Assembly: GCF_009766005.1 (NCBI RefSeq)
Contig: NZ_LMUK01000046.1
Coordinates: 129,687-193,686, forward strand
DNA from: Bradyrhizobium sp. S69
GTDB lineage: Bacteria > Pseudomonadota > Alphaproteobacteria > Rhizobiales > Xanthobacteraceae
Direction of reading: 5' to 3'
Length of the DNA: 64,000 bases
Made by a program: the position numbers and the translations under genes. The notes under the pieces are model-generated. The model made no database searches. It was not told where the DNA came from and was given only the letters and a program-made list of their open reading frames with translations. Shown in pieces: positions 1 through 8,358 of the stretch; within the stretch, counting starts at the first letter, position 1, and every line of letters starts with the position of its first letter.

Positions 1-428
1 ACTTCGGCGTGCCGTATTGCTATCAGGGCAATATCCCCGATCCGGAATTCGGCTGGGGCCACTCCTGTTCGAACTACACCGCACCCGTCGGCCTGATGGG
101 ACCGCACGTTGCCGCGCTCGGCATGCGGTTCTACACCGGCAACATGTTCCCGAAGGCCTATAAGGACGCGATCTTTGTTGCGCGGCACGGCTCGTGGAAC
201 AGGACCAACAAGGCCGGCGGCGACGTTGCCGTCGTCAAGCTCAACAAGGACGGTACGGTGAAATCCGTCGAGCCGTTCCTGACCGGCTTCCTGGAAGACA
301 ACAAATATGTCGGCCGCCCGGTCGATGTGATGCAGATGAAGGACGGCTCGCTGCTGGTTTCCGATGACTGGAACGGCGCGGTCTATCGCGTGACCTACGG
401 CAAGCCGAACAAGGTGGCTGCGCAGTAA
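1..428 (+). CDS. PQQ-dependent sugar dehydrogenase (sorbosone dehydrogenase family), C-terminal part
   Basis: The reading frame is open from the window edge, so the 5' end of the gene lies outside and only about 141 residues are present. The segment RHGSWNRT, followed by GRPVDVM and DGSLLVSDDWNGAVYRV, is typical of the last blades of glucose/sorbosone dehydrogenase beta-propellers, which oxidise sugars or aldehydes in the periplasm using PQQ. A dihaem cytochrome c gene follows about 140 bp downstream on the same strand and could accept the electrons. That pairing is inferred from position, and the substrate cannot be read from this fragment. Confidence 0.8.
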   Translation, partial: FGVPYCYQGNIPDPEFGWGHSCSNYTAPVGLMGPHVAALGMRFYTGNMFPKAYKDAIFVARHGSWNRTNKAGGDVAVVKLNKDGTVKSVEPFLTGFLEDNKYVGRPVDVMQMKDGSLLVSDDWNGAVYRVTYGKPNKVAAQ

Positions 429-450
429 GACCTTAAAGACTACAAAGTTC

Positions 451-530
451 GTCATTGCGAGCGAAGCGAAGCAATCCAGGGCAACAATCGTAACACTGGA
501 TTGCTTCGTCGCTTCGCTCCTCGCAATGAC
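451..530. repeat. Dispersed palindromic repeat, family A
   Basis: Two inverted arms of about 30 bp that begin gtcattgcga and end tcgcaatgac, each carrying the motif gaagcaatcca or its complement. The same family recurs at 30247-30331 and 46447-46526, with a single arm at 3481-3516. The unit lies between the dehydrogenase and the cytochrome gene and would form a hairpin in RNA. Confidence 0.85.
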
Positions 531-566
531 GAAAAACGCTATTCATTTCGCCAGGACCATCTTCCC

Positions 567-1133
567 ATGCGTAAAATGTTTGCTTTCCTGGCGTTCGCCG
601 TTTTTCTGTCGCCGCTGAACGCCGAGACCATCCAGGAACGTGCGGTGACCTGCTTTGCCTGCCATGGCGAGCATGGCCAATCGGAGACCGAAAATATCCC
701 CTCGCTTGGCGGCCAGCAGGCGCCTTACGCGCTGATCCAGCTTTTCATGTTCCGCGAAAAGCTGCGCACGTTCGAGCCGATGAACGACATGACCAAGGCG
801 TTCACCGACGACGACCTTCGTGTCTTTTCCGATTTCATTGCGACGCTGCCGAAGCCCGCGGCCCCGGCTGATGCCGGCGATCCCGCTCGGATGGCGCGCG
901 CGCAGCTGTTGGCGACGCAGAACCGCTGCAATTCCTGCCACAAGCCGGATTTTTCAGGCGGCGACAATGTTCCGCGGATCGCCAATCAGCGCGAGGATTA
1001 TCTCGCCAAGACGATGCGGGAATTAAAGGATAACAGCCGCCACGGTTATGACGGCACCATGGCCGAGGTGCTGCAACCGATCACCGCCGACCAGATCGCC
1101 GACCTGGCTTATTATATCGCCAGGGTGCGCTGA
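567..1133 (+). CDS. Dihaem c-type cytochrome
   Basis: A 188-residue exported protein. The N terminus (MRKMFAFLAF onward, ending near SPLNAE) is a signal peptide. Two haem-binding CxxCH motifs are visible, CFACH at residues 29-33 and CNSCH at 121-125, so this is a tandem class I cytochrome c that carries electrons in the periplasm. An upstream in-frame start at 501 falls inside the palindromic repeat and would block the signal peptide, so the ATG at 567 was chosen. It follows a PQQ sugar dehydrogenase fragment and may be its electron acceptor; that link is positional only. Cytochrome c4-like proteins of terminal oxidase chains are the main alternative. Confidence 0.88.
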   Translation: MRKMFAFLAFAVFLSPLNAETIQERAVTCFACHGEHGQSETENIPSLGGQQAPYALIQLFMFREKLRTFEPMNDMTKAFTDDDLRVFSDFIATLPKPAAPADAGDPARMARAQLLATQNRCNSCHKPDFSGGDNVPRIANQREDYLAKTMRELKDNSRHGYDGTMAEVLQPITADQIADLAYYIARVR

Positions 1134-1221
1134 TCTTTTGGACTGGCGCTTGCCGCGAAGGGCTTGTTTGGTTGCGGAATCGTGATGGCGCAGCCGCAAT
1201 GGCGGCGCTTTAGTCCTTGTT

Positions 1222-1280
1222 TTGACGCGTTTTCTTGACGCGAATCGGTATCCAATTCGCCTGAAAACGCGATAAAACCC
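1222..1280. repeat. Partial dispersed repeat, family F
   Basis: The stretch with ttttgacgcgttttcttgac, gcgaatcggtatcc and gaaaacgc matches, in inverted orientation and with changes, the element at 50591-50660. It occupies much of the gap before the amidase gene. Confidence 0.55.
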
Positions 1281-1303
1281 GACAAGATCAAACGGAGCAG
1301 TTC

Positions 1304-2701
1304 ATGGAAGATCTCTGGCGCCTGTCGGCAACCGATGTTGCCGCCGCAATAAAATCCAAAAAAGTCTCGGCCCGGCAGGTGGCGGAGGCGGCGCTGGCGC
1401 GGCTTGACGCGGTCAATCCGGCCATCAACGCCGTGGTCGATCATCGTCCCGAGGACGTGCTGGCGCAGGCCGCCTTGATCGACACTGCGATTGCGCGCAA
1501 CGAGGCGGTCGGTCCGCTCGCCGGCGTGCCGGTGACGGTGAAGGTCAATATCGATCAGGCAGGCTACGCCAACACCAACGGCTTGAACCTGCAGCGCGAC
1601 AACATCGCGCGCGAGAACTCGCCGGTGATCGACAATCTGCGAAAATCCGGCGCGGTGATTCTCGGTCGCACCAACTGCCCGGCAGTCTCCTATCGCTGGT
1701 TCACCACGAACCTCGTTCATGGCGACACCAAGAATCCGCGCGATCCCTCGATCACGCCGGGCGGTTCGTCCGGTGGCGCGGGGTCCGCGGTCGCGGCCGG
1801 CATCGGCCATATCGCGCACGGCACCGATATCGCGGGCTCGATCCGCTATCCGGCCTATGCCTGCGGCGTCCACGGCCTGCGGCCGACCACAGGCCGGGTC
1901 GCGGCCCGCAACGCTTCCGTGGCGGAATGGCGTTTTGCACCGCAATGCAGCGCCGTATCGGGCCCGTTGGCGCGCACGATCGGCGATCTTCGCATCGCGC
2001 TGGCGGCGATGTCCGGCCCCGATGTGCGCGACACCTGGTGGGTACCGGCGCCGCTCGAAGGACCGCCGATGCCCAAGCGGGTGGCGATGTGCGTTCGGCC
2101 CGACGGTCTTGAGACGGTGGCGGAAGTGGAAGCCGCAGTCAGGGACGCCGGCAAGCGCCTGGAACGCGCCGGATGGACGGTCGAGGAAGTCGAGGTGCCG
2201 CCGCTGCGCGAGGCCGCGGACTTGCAGACCAAGCTTTGGCTCGGCGACAGCTATGAAACGCAGCTCGAACTGGCCGAGCGCGAGGGCGATCCGGGGGCGC
2301 TGGCCTGCCTGCGCGGCAACCGGTCGAAGGTGTTTCCGTTCGATGGGGATGCCTTCTCCAAGGCGCTGGTGCGGCGCGCCCCGATCGCGCGCGCCTGGCT
2401 GCAATTCCTGGAGACATATCCGGTGGTGCTGATGCCGGTCTGCGCCGAACTGCCGTTCCCCGACCATCTCGACCGCAAGGACGATGCGTCGTTTGCCCGG
2501 GTATGGCGGGCGCAATTGCCGCAGATTGCTATTCCCTTCATGCAGCTGCCTGCGCTAACCGTCACGACGGGTTTGGTCGGGCGCGTCCCGGTCGGCGTCC
2601 AATTGGTCGCGGGCCGCTTTCGCGAAGATCTCTGCCTGTTGGCGGGCGAAGCGATCGAGGCCGGCGGCACGCCGTCGTCGCCGGTCGATCCCGTGCACTG
2701 A
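1304..2701 (+). CDS. Amidase, amidase-signature family
   Basis: A 465-residue amidase-signature protein. The Ser-cisSer-Lys triad can be placed at K80 (VTVK), S155 in the GGSSGGAGS glycine-rich loop and S179 in GTDIAGSIRYPA; the 24-residue spacing between the two serines is exactly that of the family. Such enzymes hydrolyse amide bonds of small molecules. GatA of the tRNA-dependent amidotransferase belongs to the same family, but no gatB or gatC is nearby and the protein is shorter than most GatA, so a stand-alone amidase is more likely. The substrate is unknown. No signal peptide is seen, so it is probably cytoplasmic. Confidence 0.88.
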   Translation: MEDLWRLSATDVAAAIKSKKVSARQVAEAALARLDAVNPAINAVVDHRPEDVLAQAALIDTAIARNEAVGPLAGVPVTVKVNIDQAGYANTNGLNLQRDNIARENSPVIDNLRKSGAVILGRTNCPAVSYRWFTTNLVHGDTKNPRDPSITPGGSSGGAGSAVAAGIGHIAHGTDIAGSIRYPAYACGVHGLRPTTGRVAARNASVAEWRFAPQCSAVSGPLARTIGDLRIALAAMSGPDVRDTWWVPAPLEGPPMPKRVAMCVRPDGLETVAEVEAAVRDAGKRLERAGWTVEEVEVPPLREAADLQTKLWLGDSYETQLELAEREGDPGALACLRGNRSKVFPFDGDAFSKALVRRAPIARAWLQFLETYPVVLMPVCAELPFPDHLDRKDDASFARVWRAQLPQIAIPFMQLPALTVTTGLVGRVPVGVQLVAGRFREDLCLLAGEAIEAGGTPSSPVDPVH

Positions 2702-2731
2702 TGTAATCGAGCCGCGAACGGAGGGAACGAG

Positions 2732-3208
2732 ATGTCGAGTATTTACGATTTCACGGCGACATCGCTTGCCGGCGATGACGTTCCGCTAAAACGGTTCGAG
2801 GGTCAGGTGCTGCTGATCGTCAATACCGCGAGTGCCTGCGGATTCACCCCGCAATATAAGGGCCTCGAGGCGTTGCAGCAGACGCTGGCGCCGCGCGGCT
2901 TTTCGGTGCTGGGATTTCCCTGCAACCAGTTCGGCAGCCAGGAACCCGGCGATGCCCCGCAGATCGAACAATTCTGCAGCATCAATTACGGCGTGACCTT
3001 TCCGATGTTTGCCAAGATCGACGTCAATGGCAACGCCGCCCATCCACTGTATCAATATCTGAAGAACGCCAAATCCGGCCTGCTTGGCTCGTCGATCAAA
3101 TGGAATTTCACCAAATTCCTGGTCGATCGCAGCGGCAAGGTGGTGGCGCGGCATGCGCCGACCACCAAGCCGGAAGGGCTGGTCAAGGAAATCGAGGGGC
3201 TATTGTGA
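2732..3208 (+). CDS. Glutathione peroxidase family protein
   Basis: 158 residues, the usual length of bacterial Gpx. The active-site cysteine is C36 in NTASACGFTPQY, followed by FPCNQFGSQEPG, which supplies the conserved Asn/Gln, and by WNFTKFLVD, which supplies the active-site Trp. These enzymes reduce hydroperoxides with glutathione or thioredoxin in the cytoplasm. Cysteine replaces selenocysteine, as in most bacteria. The start has a GGAGGGAACGAG ribosome binding site about 7 bp upstream. It sits just before a DUF3297 gene and is probably co-transcribed with it. Confidence 0.92.
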   Translation: MSSIYDFTATSLAGDDVPLKRFEGQVLLIVNTASACGFTPQYKGLEALQQTLAPRGFSVLGFPCNQFGSQEPGDAPQIEQFCSINYGVTFPMFAKIDVNGNAAHPLYQYLKNAKSGLLGSSIKWNFTKFLVDRSGKVVARHAPTTKPEGLVKEIEGLL

Positions 3209-3225
3209 ACGAGAAGAGCGAAGTG

Positions 3226-3474
3226 ATGAGCGATCAGCTGCCCGACCGTCTGTCGACCGATCCGAAGAGCCCGTATTACGACGCCGACATCCTCGCGCGC
3301 GACGTCGGCATCCGCTTCAAGGGCGTCGAGAAAACCAATGTCGAGGAATATTGCGTCAGTGAGGGCTGGGTGCGGGTGACCGCGGGCAACGCGAGGGATC
3401 GCTACGGCAACCCGTTGACGCTGAAGGTTCACGGCGCGGTCGAGCCGTATTTTCGCGATAAGGCGGAATCGTAA
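3226..3474 (+). CDS. DUF3297 family protein
   Basis: An 82-residue protein beginning MSDQLPDRLSTDPKSPYY, with the core VGIRFKGVEKTNVEEY and VRVTAGNARDRYGNPLTLK. I recognise this as the small DUF3297 family of alpha- and gammaproteobacteria; its function is unknown. The in-frame GTG at 3205 overlaps the stop of the peroxidase gene and would add seven residues; ATG 3226 was chosen because family members typically start at the MSD or MND position. Coupling to the peroxidase suggests co-expression, perhaps under oxidative stress, but nothing in the protein shows a role. Confidence 0.82.
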   Translation: MSDQLPDRLSTDPKSPYYDADILARDVGIRFKGVEKTNVEEYCVSEGWVRVTAGNARDRYGNPLTLKVHGAVEPYFRDKAES

Positions 3475-3480
3475 GAGTTC

Positions 3481-3516
3481 GTCATTGCGAGGAGCGATAG
3501 CGACGAAGCAATCCAG
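3481..3516. repeat. Single arm of palindromic repeat family A
   Basis: One gtcattgcgaggagcga...gaagcaatcca arm without its partner, directly upstream of a family B unit. It looks like a decayed copy. Confidence 0.7.
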
Positions 3517-3535
3517 TGCCGGAATGAAGTAGGCT

Positions 3536-3623
3536 GTCATGGCCGGGCTTGTCCCGGCCATCCACGTCTCTCTTGACCTGCAACAAGTAAGACGTGCATG
3601 CCCGGCACAAGGCCGGGCATGAC
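3536..3623. repeat. Dispersed palindromic repeat, family B
   Basis: Inverted arms gtcatggccgggc...gccgggcatgac enclosing cacgtctc and gacgtgcatg. The same family occurs at 4833-4956, 9565-9718, 33491-33614, 41691-41815 and 58233-58305. Confidence 0.85.
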
Positions 3624-3656
3624 GAAGAAATTGTTCATACGCGAAAGCCACCCACC

Positions 3657-4823
3657 ATGGTCCGTATCGTCGACGTCCGCGAGATTACAAAACCGATCTC
3701 GTCGCCCATCCGCAACGCCTATATCGATTTCACCAAGATGACGACGAGCCTCGTTGCCGTCGTCACCGATGTGGTGCGCGATGGCCGGACGGTGGTCGGC
3801 TATGGTTTCAACTCGAACGGCCGCTACGGGCAGGGCGGGCTGATCCGTGAGCGTTTTGCATCGCGGATCACGGAAGCCGATCCGAAGACGCTGCTCGACC
3901 CATCCGGCGACAATTTCGATCCCGACAAGGTCTGGGCCGCGATGATGTCGAATGAGAAACCGGGCGGCCATGGCGAGCGTTCGGTCGCGGTCGGCACCAT
4001 CGACATGGCGGTGTGGGACGCGGTGGCCAAGATCGCGGGCAAGCCGCTGTTTCGGTTGTTGGCCGAACGTCACGGCCGCGTTGCCGATCCACGCGTCTTC
4101 GTCTATGCCGCCGGCGGCTATTATTATCCCGGCAAGGATTTGTCGGCGCTGCGTGGCGAAATGCGCGGCTATCTCGATCGCGGCTACAATGTCGTGAAGA
4201 TGAAGATCGGCGGCGCGCCGATTGCGGAGGATCGCCAGCGCATCGAAGCCGTGCTCCAGGAAATCGGCAGCCAGGCCCAACTCGCCGTCGATGCCAACGG
4301 CCGCTTCGATCTCGAGACCGCGGTGGCCTACGCCAAGATGCTGCGCGACTATCCGCTGTTCTGGTACGAGGAGGCCGGCGATCCGCTCGATTTCCAGCTG
4401 CAAGCCGCCCTCGCGGAATTCTATCCGGGACCGATGGCGACCGGCGAGAATCTTTTCAGCCACCAGGATGCCCGCAACCTCATTCGTTACGGCGGCATGC
4501 GGTCCGACCGCGACTGGCTGCAATTCGATTGCGCGCTATCCTACGGCCTGTGCGAATATCAGCGCACGCTCGGTGTGTTGCAGACGCTGGGCTGGTCGGC
4601 TAGCCGCTGCATTCCGCATGGCGGGCACCAGATGTCGCTCAATATCGCGGCCGGCCTCGGGCTCGGCGGCAACGAGAGCTACCCGGATTTGTTTCAGCCC
4701 TATGGCGGCTTCCCGGACGGCGTCCGCGTCGAGAACGGCCACATCACCATGCCGGATCTGCCCGGCATCGGCTTTGAGGGGAAATCCGACCTCTACAAGG
4801 AAATGAAGGCGCTGGCGGCGTAG
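3657..4823 (+). CDS. tarD: D-tartrate dehydratase, enolase superfamily
   Basis: 388 residues of the mandelate racemase subgroup. Catalytic residues are K181 and K183 (KMKIGG), metal ligands D212 (DANGRF), E238 (WYEEAGDP) and E264 (TGENLF), and the general acid-base H321 (IPHGGHQ). These match, one residue offset, the published residues of Bradyrhizobium japonicum D-tartrate dehydratase, and the whole sequence is very close to it from memory. The enzyme dehydrates D-tartrate to oxaloacetate with Mg2+ in the cytoplasm. The longer open frame back to 3594 runs into a palindromic repeat, so ATG 3657 was taken. No tartrate transporter is adjacent. Confidence 0.93.
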   Translation: MVRIVDVREITKPISSPIRNAYIDFTKMTTSLVAVVTDVVRDGRTVVGYGFNSNGRYGQGGLIRERFASRITEADPKTLLDPSGDNFDPDKVWAAMMSNEKPGGHGERSVAVGTIDMAVWDAVAKIAGKPLFRLLAERHGRVADPRVFVYAAGGYYYPGKDLSALRGEMRGYLDRGYNVVKMKIGGAPIAEDRQRIEAVLQEIGSQAQLAVDANGRFDLETAVAYAKMLRDYPLFWYEEAGDPLDFQLQAALAEFYPGPMATGENLFSHQDARNLIRYGGMRSDRDWLQFDCALSYGLCEYQRTLGVLQTLGWSASRCIPHGGHQMSLNIAAGLGLGGNESYPDLFQPYGGFPDGVRVENGHITMPDLPGIGFEGKSDLYKEMKALAA

Positions 4824-4832
4824 CAATTATTC

Positions 4833-4956
4833 GTCATGGCCGGGCACAGCCGTCTGAAGGACGGCGTCGCTTCCGCTCGCCTATGCCCGGCCATCCACGT
4901 CTTTCTCGCCATCAACGTCCCAAGACGTGGATGCCCGGGTCAAGCCCGGGCATGAC
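4833..4956. repeat. Dispersed palindromic repeat, family B
   Basis: Arms gtcatggccgggc and gcccgggcatgac with internal ccatccacgtctttc and caagacgtggatgcc. It lies between the convergent tarD and malonyl-CoA decarboxylase genes and may act as a bidirectional transcription stop. Confidence 0.85.
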
Positions 4957-4970
4957 GGAATCTGTTCGTT

Positions 4971-6365
4971 TCAATTCGACGTCAGCCGCATATCCAGCAG
5001 CCGCCGGCCTTCCGGCTTGAGCAATTTCTTCACCGCGCTCGATGCCGCGACCTCGTAGCGGTCGGCATAGGCTTCGTGGTTCTTTTCGATATCGTCGAGA
5101 CGATAGAGATAGTTGACCATGATGCCGGCGGATTCCCGCAGGCCTTTCGGCGAGAGGTCGCCGAGCCAGTCGATCCGTTCCAGCCGCGCGCCGTTGCCGA
5201 GATGGAATCGCGCCACCGGATCGATCATCCGGCCTTTCGAGGTGCGGGCTTTCAGAAAATAATGCGCCGCGAGCGGTTCGACCACCGAACGCAATTGGCC
5301 CGCGAGTTCGGCGTTCTCGGCCCAGCCCGGTTCATCCAGCCTGTCGAGCAGCGCGCGGCCCTCGTCGGATACCGGAAGGTCGTCGGCCTGCTTCAGCCAT
5401 GGCATCAGGCCCGGCACCGGCGACAACGTCACGAACGTATCCAGCTTCGGCAATTCGCGCTGCAATTCCTGCACCACCTGCTTGATCAGGAAGTTGCCGA
5501 ACGTAATTCCGCCAAGGCCGCGCTGGGTATTCGAAATCGAGTAGAACACCGCGGTGCGGGCGCGCTCGATCGCGACCGGCGAGCGGTCTTCGGCGAGCAG
5601 CGGCGCGATGGCGCCCGGAATCTGCTCGGTCAATGCCACCTCGACGAAAATCAAGGGTTCGTCGAGCAGGGCGGGATGGAAGAACGCGTAACAACGCCGA
5701 TCGACCGGGTCGATGCGCCGGCGCAGATCGTCCCAGTCGCGGATTTCATGTACCGCCTCGTAGCGAATGATCTTTTCGAGGATGTTGGCGGGGCTTGACC
5801 AGTCGATCCTGCGCAGCACGAGAAACCCCCTGTTGAACCATGACGACAGCAGATGCACGATGTCGCGATCGAGCGCGGCCAAGTCCTTATTGCCCTTGTC
5901 CTTTTTGTCTCTGGTGATCACGCCGAGCAAATCCGCGCGCATCGACACCAGATCGCTGGTGCCGCCCGGCGCCCGGTTGAGCCGGCGGATCAGTTCTTGC
6001 CGCCGCGGTTCGGACGCGTAATGCAGATCGCTGGCGTCGTCGTCGCTGGGCTGCGCGCGCCAGGTCTCGATGGCATGAGACAGCTTTTCGCGGTCCGGGC
6101 CGTAGTCACGCGCCAGTGTCTGGAAGAAGGCGAGCCGGCCGGTTGCATCGAGGTGAAGATAGCGGTCGAGCACTTCGCGGGCGATCGCGGTGCCGGAAGC
6201 TTCGCCGCGGCCCGACAGCAGCGCCTCGCATAATTCGAGCAGGTCGGAGGGGTCCTGTTTGGCGTCGGATGAACTTCCGCGCCGCAGCAGGGTGCGGCTC
6301 CGCTCGGTAATGGTGGAAAGCAGATCGGAGAAAAAGGCGTTGGCCATGGGGTGGGTCGAATCCAA
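4971..6365 (-). CDS. Malonyl-CoA decarboxylase
   Basis: 464 residues with the family segments SSWFNRGFLVLRRIDW, the IIRYEAVHEIRDW stretch, HPALLDEPLIFVEVAL and the C-terminal MVNYLYRLDDIEKNHEAY. The enzyme converts malonyl-CoA to acetyl-CoA and CO2. In rhizobia it is usually the matA gene beside matB and matC for malonate use, but neither neighbour is present here, so the symbol is withheld. The start could be 6365 (MDSTHP) or the ATG at 6347 (MANAFF); neither has a strong ribosome site, and the second looks closer to relatives. Confidence 0.9.
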   Translation of the reverse strand: MDSTHPMANAFFSDLLSTITERSRTLLRRGSSSDAKQDPSDLLELCEALLSGRGEASGTAIAREVLDRYLHLDATGRLAFFQTLARDYGPDREKLSHAIETWRAQPSDDDASDLHYASEPRRQELIRRLNRAPGGTSDLVSMRADLLGVITRDKKDKGNKDLAALDRDIVHLLSSWFNRGFLVLRRIDWSSPANILEKIIRYEAVHEIRDWDDLRRRIDPVDRRCYAFFHPALLDEPLIFVEVALTEQIPGAIAPLLAEDRSPVAIERARTAVFYSISNTQRGLGGITFGNFLIKQVVQELQRELPKLDTFVTLSPVPGLMPWLKQADDLPVSDEGRALLDRLDEPGWAENAELAGQLRSVVEPLAAHYFLKARTSKGRMIDPVARFHLGNGARLERIDWLGDLSPKGLRESAGIMVNYLYRLDDIEKNHEAYADRYEVAASSAVKKLLKPEGRRLLDMRLTSN

Positions 6366-6578
6366 ACCGGTTGATGCGGGCTTGTGACAGATGATTTAGG
6401 GCAAAGTCAGGCACATTCAAGCGCGCATGACAGCCTAGCGCAAAACGGCGGAGCCGTCATGGCCATGTCGTCGCGGTCAAGTCGTCATTGTCAATCGTTG
6501 TAAGGCCGCCTGTATCGCCGTGCTGGCTCGATGCGTGACCGGCCAGCCTCGCGTCGAAGCCCGCAGACCGATTTTGTC

Positions 6579-7223
6579 TTATGGGGATGAGGCGTAGACG
6601 GCCGCATGCGGCGGCGGGACTCGCGCAACGCGCCGCTCGAGATCGTTGCGGCTCTGCTGTTCCACGAACTTGACCGCGAAGCCATCGGGTAAAAGCCTGA
6701 CCACGCGGCCGATGCAGGCGCCGACCGCCAGCGGCGTTCCGATCTCCGGTTGCACGTCAGCCGAGACCGCGGCGCCGGACATCGACATGTCGATCACAAA
6801 GCAACTGCGGATGCTGCCATCGGCGAAGGTCAGAGACGAATGTGGATTTACCGGAATGATGCGCGCCTGCTTCCTGGCGTCGCGGATGCTGGGGTTCTTC
6901 TGTTTCTTTTCCAGCCAGGCAAGCTGGTTCGCGAGCTTTTCGCGCATCGGCTTGTCCATCGCGAGTTCGCACAGAAAGCCTCCGGACCCGGTGTCGGTGA
7001 TGTGGCCCTCAAGCTTTCCGAAATCGCTGAAATACGATGAGACGCGGTCCCCGATCTTGCCGACCACGGGCACTTCGACGATCATCCGGAACGGCGAGAC
7101 GCGGGTCGTCCGGCACGCAAAGGTGCGCGGCTTGCCCTGTTTGTCATACCAATTGGGCAGCGTGTAGTTCCCGCCCACGGTGACGATGACGGCTCGCTGC
7201 CTGAGAAACAACTGAATAGACAC
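6579..7223 (-). CDS. PilZ-domain protein, probable tandem PilZ
   Basis: 214 residues. The C-terminal half has RKQARI followed by DMSMSGAAV, which fits the RxxxR and DxSxxG motifs of PilZ domains that bind cyclic di-GMP. The N-terminal half resembles a degenerate second PilZ barrel, with DTGSGGFLCEL in the position of the second motif. No membrane segment is visible, so it is probably a cytoplasmic c-di-GMP effector. It is transcribed alone; a perfect 16-bp palindrome lies about 40 bp upstream of the start and may be its operator. The output process cannot be inferred. Confidence 0.82.
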   Translation of the reverse strand: MSIQLFLRQRAVIVTVGGNYTLPNWYDKQGKPRTFACRTTRVSPFRMIVEVPVVGKIGDRVSSYFSDFGKLEGHITDTGSGGFLCELAMDKPMREKLANQLAWLEKKQKNPSIRDARKQARIIPVNPHSSLTFADGSIRSCFVIDMSMSGAAVSADVQPEIGTPLAVGACIGRVVRLLPDGFAVKFVEQQSRNDLERRVARVPPPHAAVYASSP

Positions 7224-7263
7224 GATACAATCTCTCTGCGTACCACTCGCAAACCCTTAATAT

Positions 7264-7279
7264 CCGTAAAGCTTTACGG
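7264..7279. promoter_or_regulatory. Perfect 16-bp palindrome upstream of the PilZ gene
   Basis: CCGTAAAGCTTTACGG is a perfect palindrome, and a further TTTTACGG half-site follows at about 7307-7314. It lies in the otherwise featureless 260-bp gap between the PilZ gene and the AraC regulator. It could be an operator; no binding protein is known. Confidence 0.45.
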
Positions 7280-7482
7280 TGGAATAAAGACAATAGCCGT
7301 TTCTGTTTTACGGTTATCGAAGGCTTCGGCCTCATCGAAAACGAAACGCGACTGGCTTAACCAATGCGGCGCTGGCACGGTTATTCGCCGGTAGCTTTCT
7401 TAGGACGCATTTTAACGAAGGCAGCAGGCACGCCTGTGATCGCGTGCGATTTCGACGCTGCCGAGACGGTCGGCGCGACGGC

Positions 7483-8292
7483 TCACTGCTTGGCTGAAAA
7501 TGCCGTCGGGGTCTTGCCGGTGACCTGGCGGAACGCATGCGAAAACGCCGGCACGCTGGCATAGCCCAGATCAGATGCGACCTGCTTGACCGAGACGTTG
7601 GCCTCGGTCGACAGCTTCTGGATTGCGGCTGCGATGCGTGCGCGCTGGCACCAGCTCTTGAAGCTTAATTGCGTCTCCGAGGCGAACAGCCGCGACAAGG
7701 TCCGCGCCGACGTTCCGACGCTGCGCGCCAGGGTCTCGATCTCATGGCTGCCTGTGGGATCGGCGAGCACGATATCGGCGGCACGGCGGCAGCGCGGCTC
7801 GTGCGGCAGCGGGATGAAGGTCGCGGAGTCTTCCGCCTCGTGCAGCTCGAGCAGCGCGAGCCGGATCAGGATTTCGGCGCGTTCGGGATTGTTGCGGCCA
7901 TCGAACAGCGCCAGGATCGCCTCGTGCAGCAGCCGCGATACCCGAACCACATATTCGGCTTGGAGATTCTCGCCGTGGTCTTGCCGCGCCAGCCAGGCCA
8001 GATCGAAATACAGCGTGCGCATTTCGATGTCGGCCAGCACGTCGATCGAATGTTCGAGCAGAGCGGGCACCCATACCGCGCGATCGGGCGGCACCAGCCA
8101 GCGCCCCTTCGGGGTCGTCACCTGCATGGTGCCCTCGGCGGCGTAGACCAGTTGCGCCTCACGGTGCAGATGGGTGTCGAGCCGCACACCCTTGCGGTAG
8201 CGGTTGGCAATCATGTGGACGCCGTCGCCGGTTGAAAGACGGCGGCCGAGGATCGCGCTGATTGGCTTTTCGGCGATAGTCATTGGCGACAT
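7483..8292 (-). CDS. AraC-family transcriptional regulator with N-terminal cupin
   Basis: 269 residues. The N-terminal part (HLHREAQLVYAAEGTMQV) is an AraC-type cupin sensor and the C-terminal 100 residues hold two helix-turn-helix motifs (IETLARSVGTSARTLSRLF and VKQVASDLGYASVPAFSHAFRQVTGKTP). It is divergent from an MFS transporter with 66 bp between the starts, and that gap contains a direct repeat of GCTAACA. It is therefore likely to control the transporter. An alternative ATG lies at 8283; the first start was kept because it leaves the repeat intact upstream. Confidence 0.88.
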   Translation of the reverse strand: MSPMTIAEKPISAILGRRLSTGDGVHMIANRYRKGVRLDTHLHREAQLVYAAEGTMQVTTPKGRWLVPPDRAVWVPALLEHSIDVLADIEMRTLYFDLAWLARQDHGENLQAEYVVRVSRLLHEAILALFDGRNNPERAEILIRLALLELHEAEDSATFIPLPHEPRCRRAADIVLADPTGSHEIETLARSVGTSARTLSRLFASETQLSFKSWCQRARIAAAIQKLSTEANVSVKQVASDLGYASVPAFSHAFRQVTGKTPTAFSAKQ

Positions 8293-8300
8293 CCCGTCAG

Positions 8301-8322
8301 GCTAACACCCTATAAGCTAACA
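8301..8322. promoter_or_regulatory. Direct repeat, candidate AraC operator
   Basis: GCTAACA occurs at 8301-8307 and again at 8316-8322, a 15-bp period. Direct repeats of this kind are the usual binding mode of AraC proteins. They lie in the 66-bp divergent region between the AraC regulator and the MFS transporter. Confidence 0.5.
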
Positions 8323-8358
8323 GGAAAGACCGCAGGATTCGACACGAGGTTTAGTCCC

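Noticed and set aside
451..530. CRISPR-like array
   Set aside because: The repeats are inverted pairs scattered singly through the window, not direct repeats with regular spacers, and no cas gene is present.
1112..2515. 467-residue frame antisense to the amidase
   Set aside because: The amidase on the plus strand has a full catalytic triad. The antisense frame is Arg/His/Gly-rich with no motif and is a GC-rich shadow.
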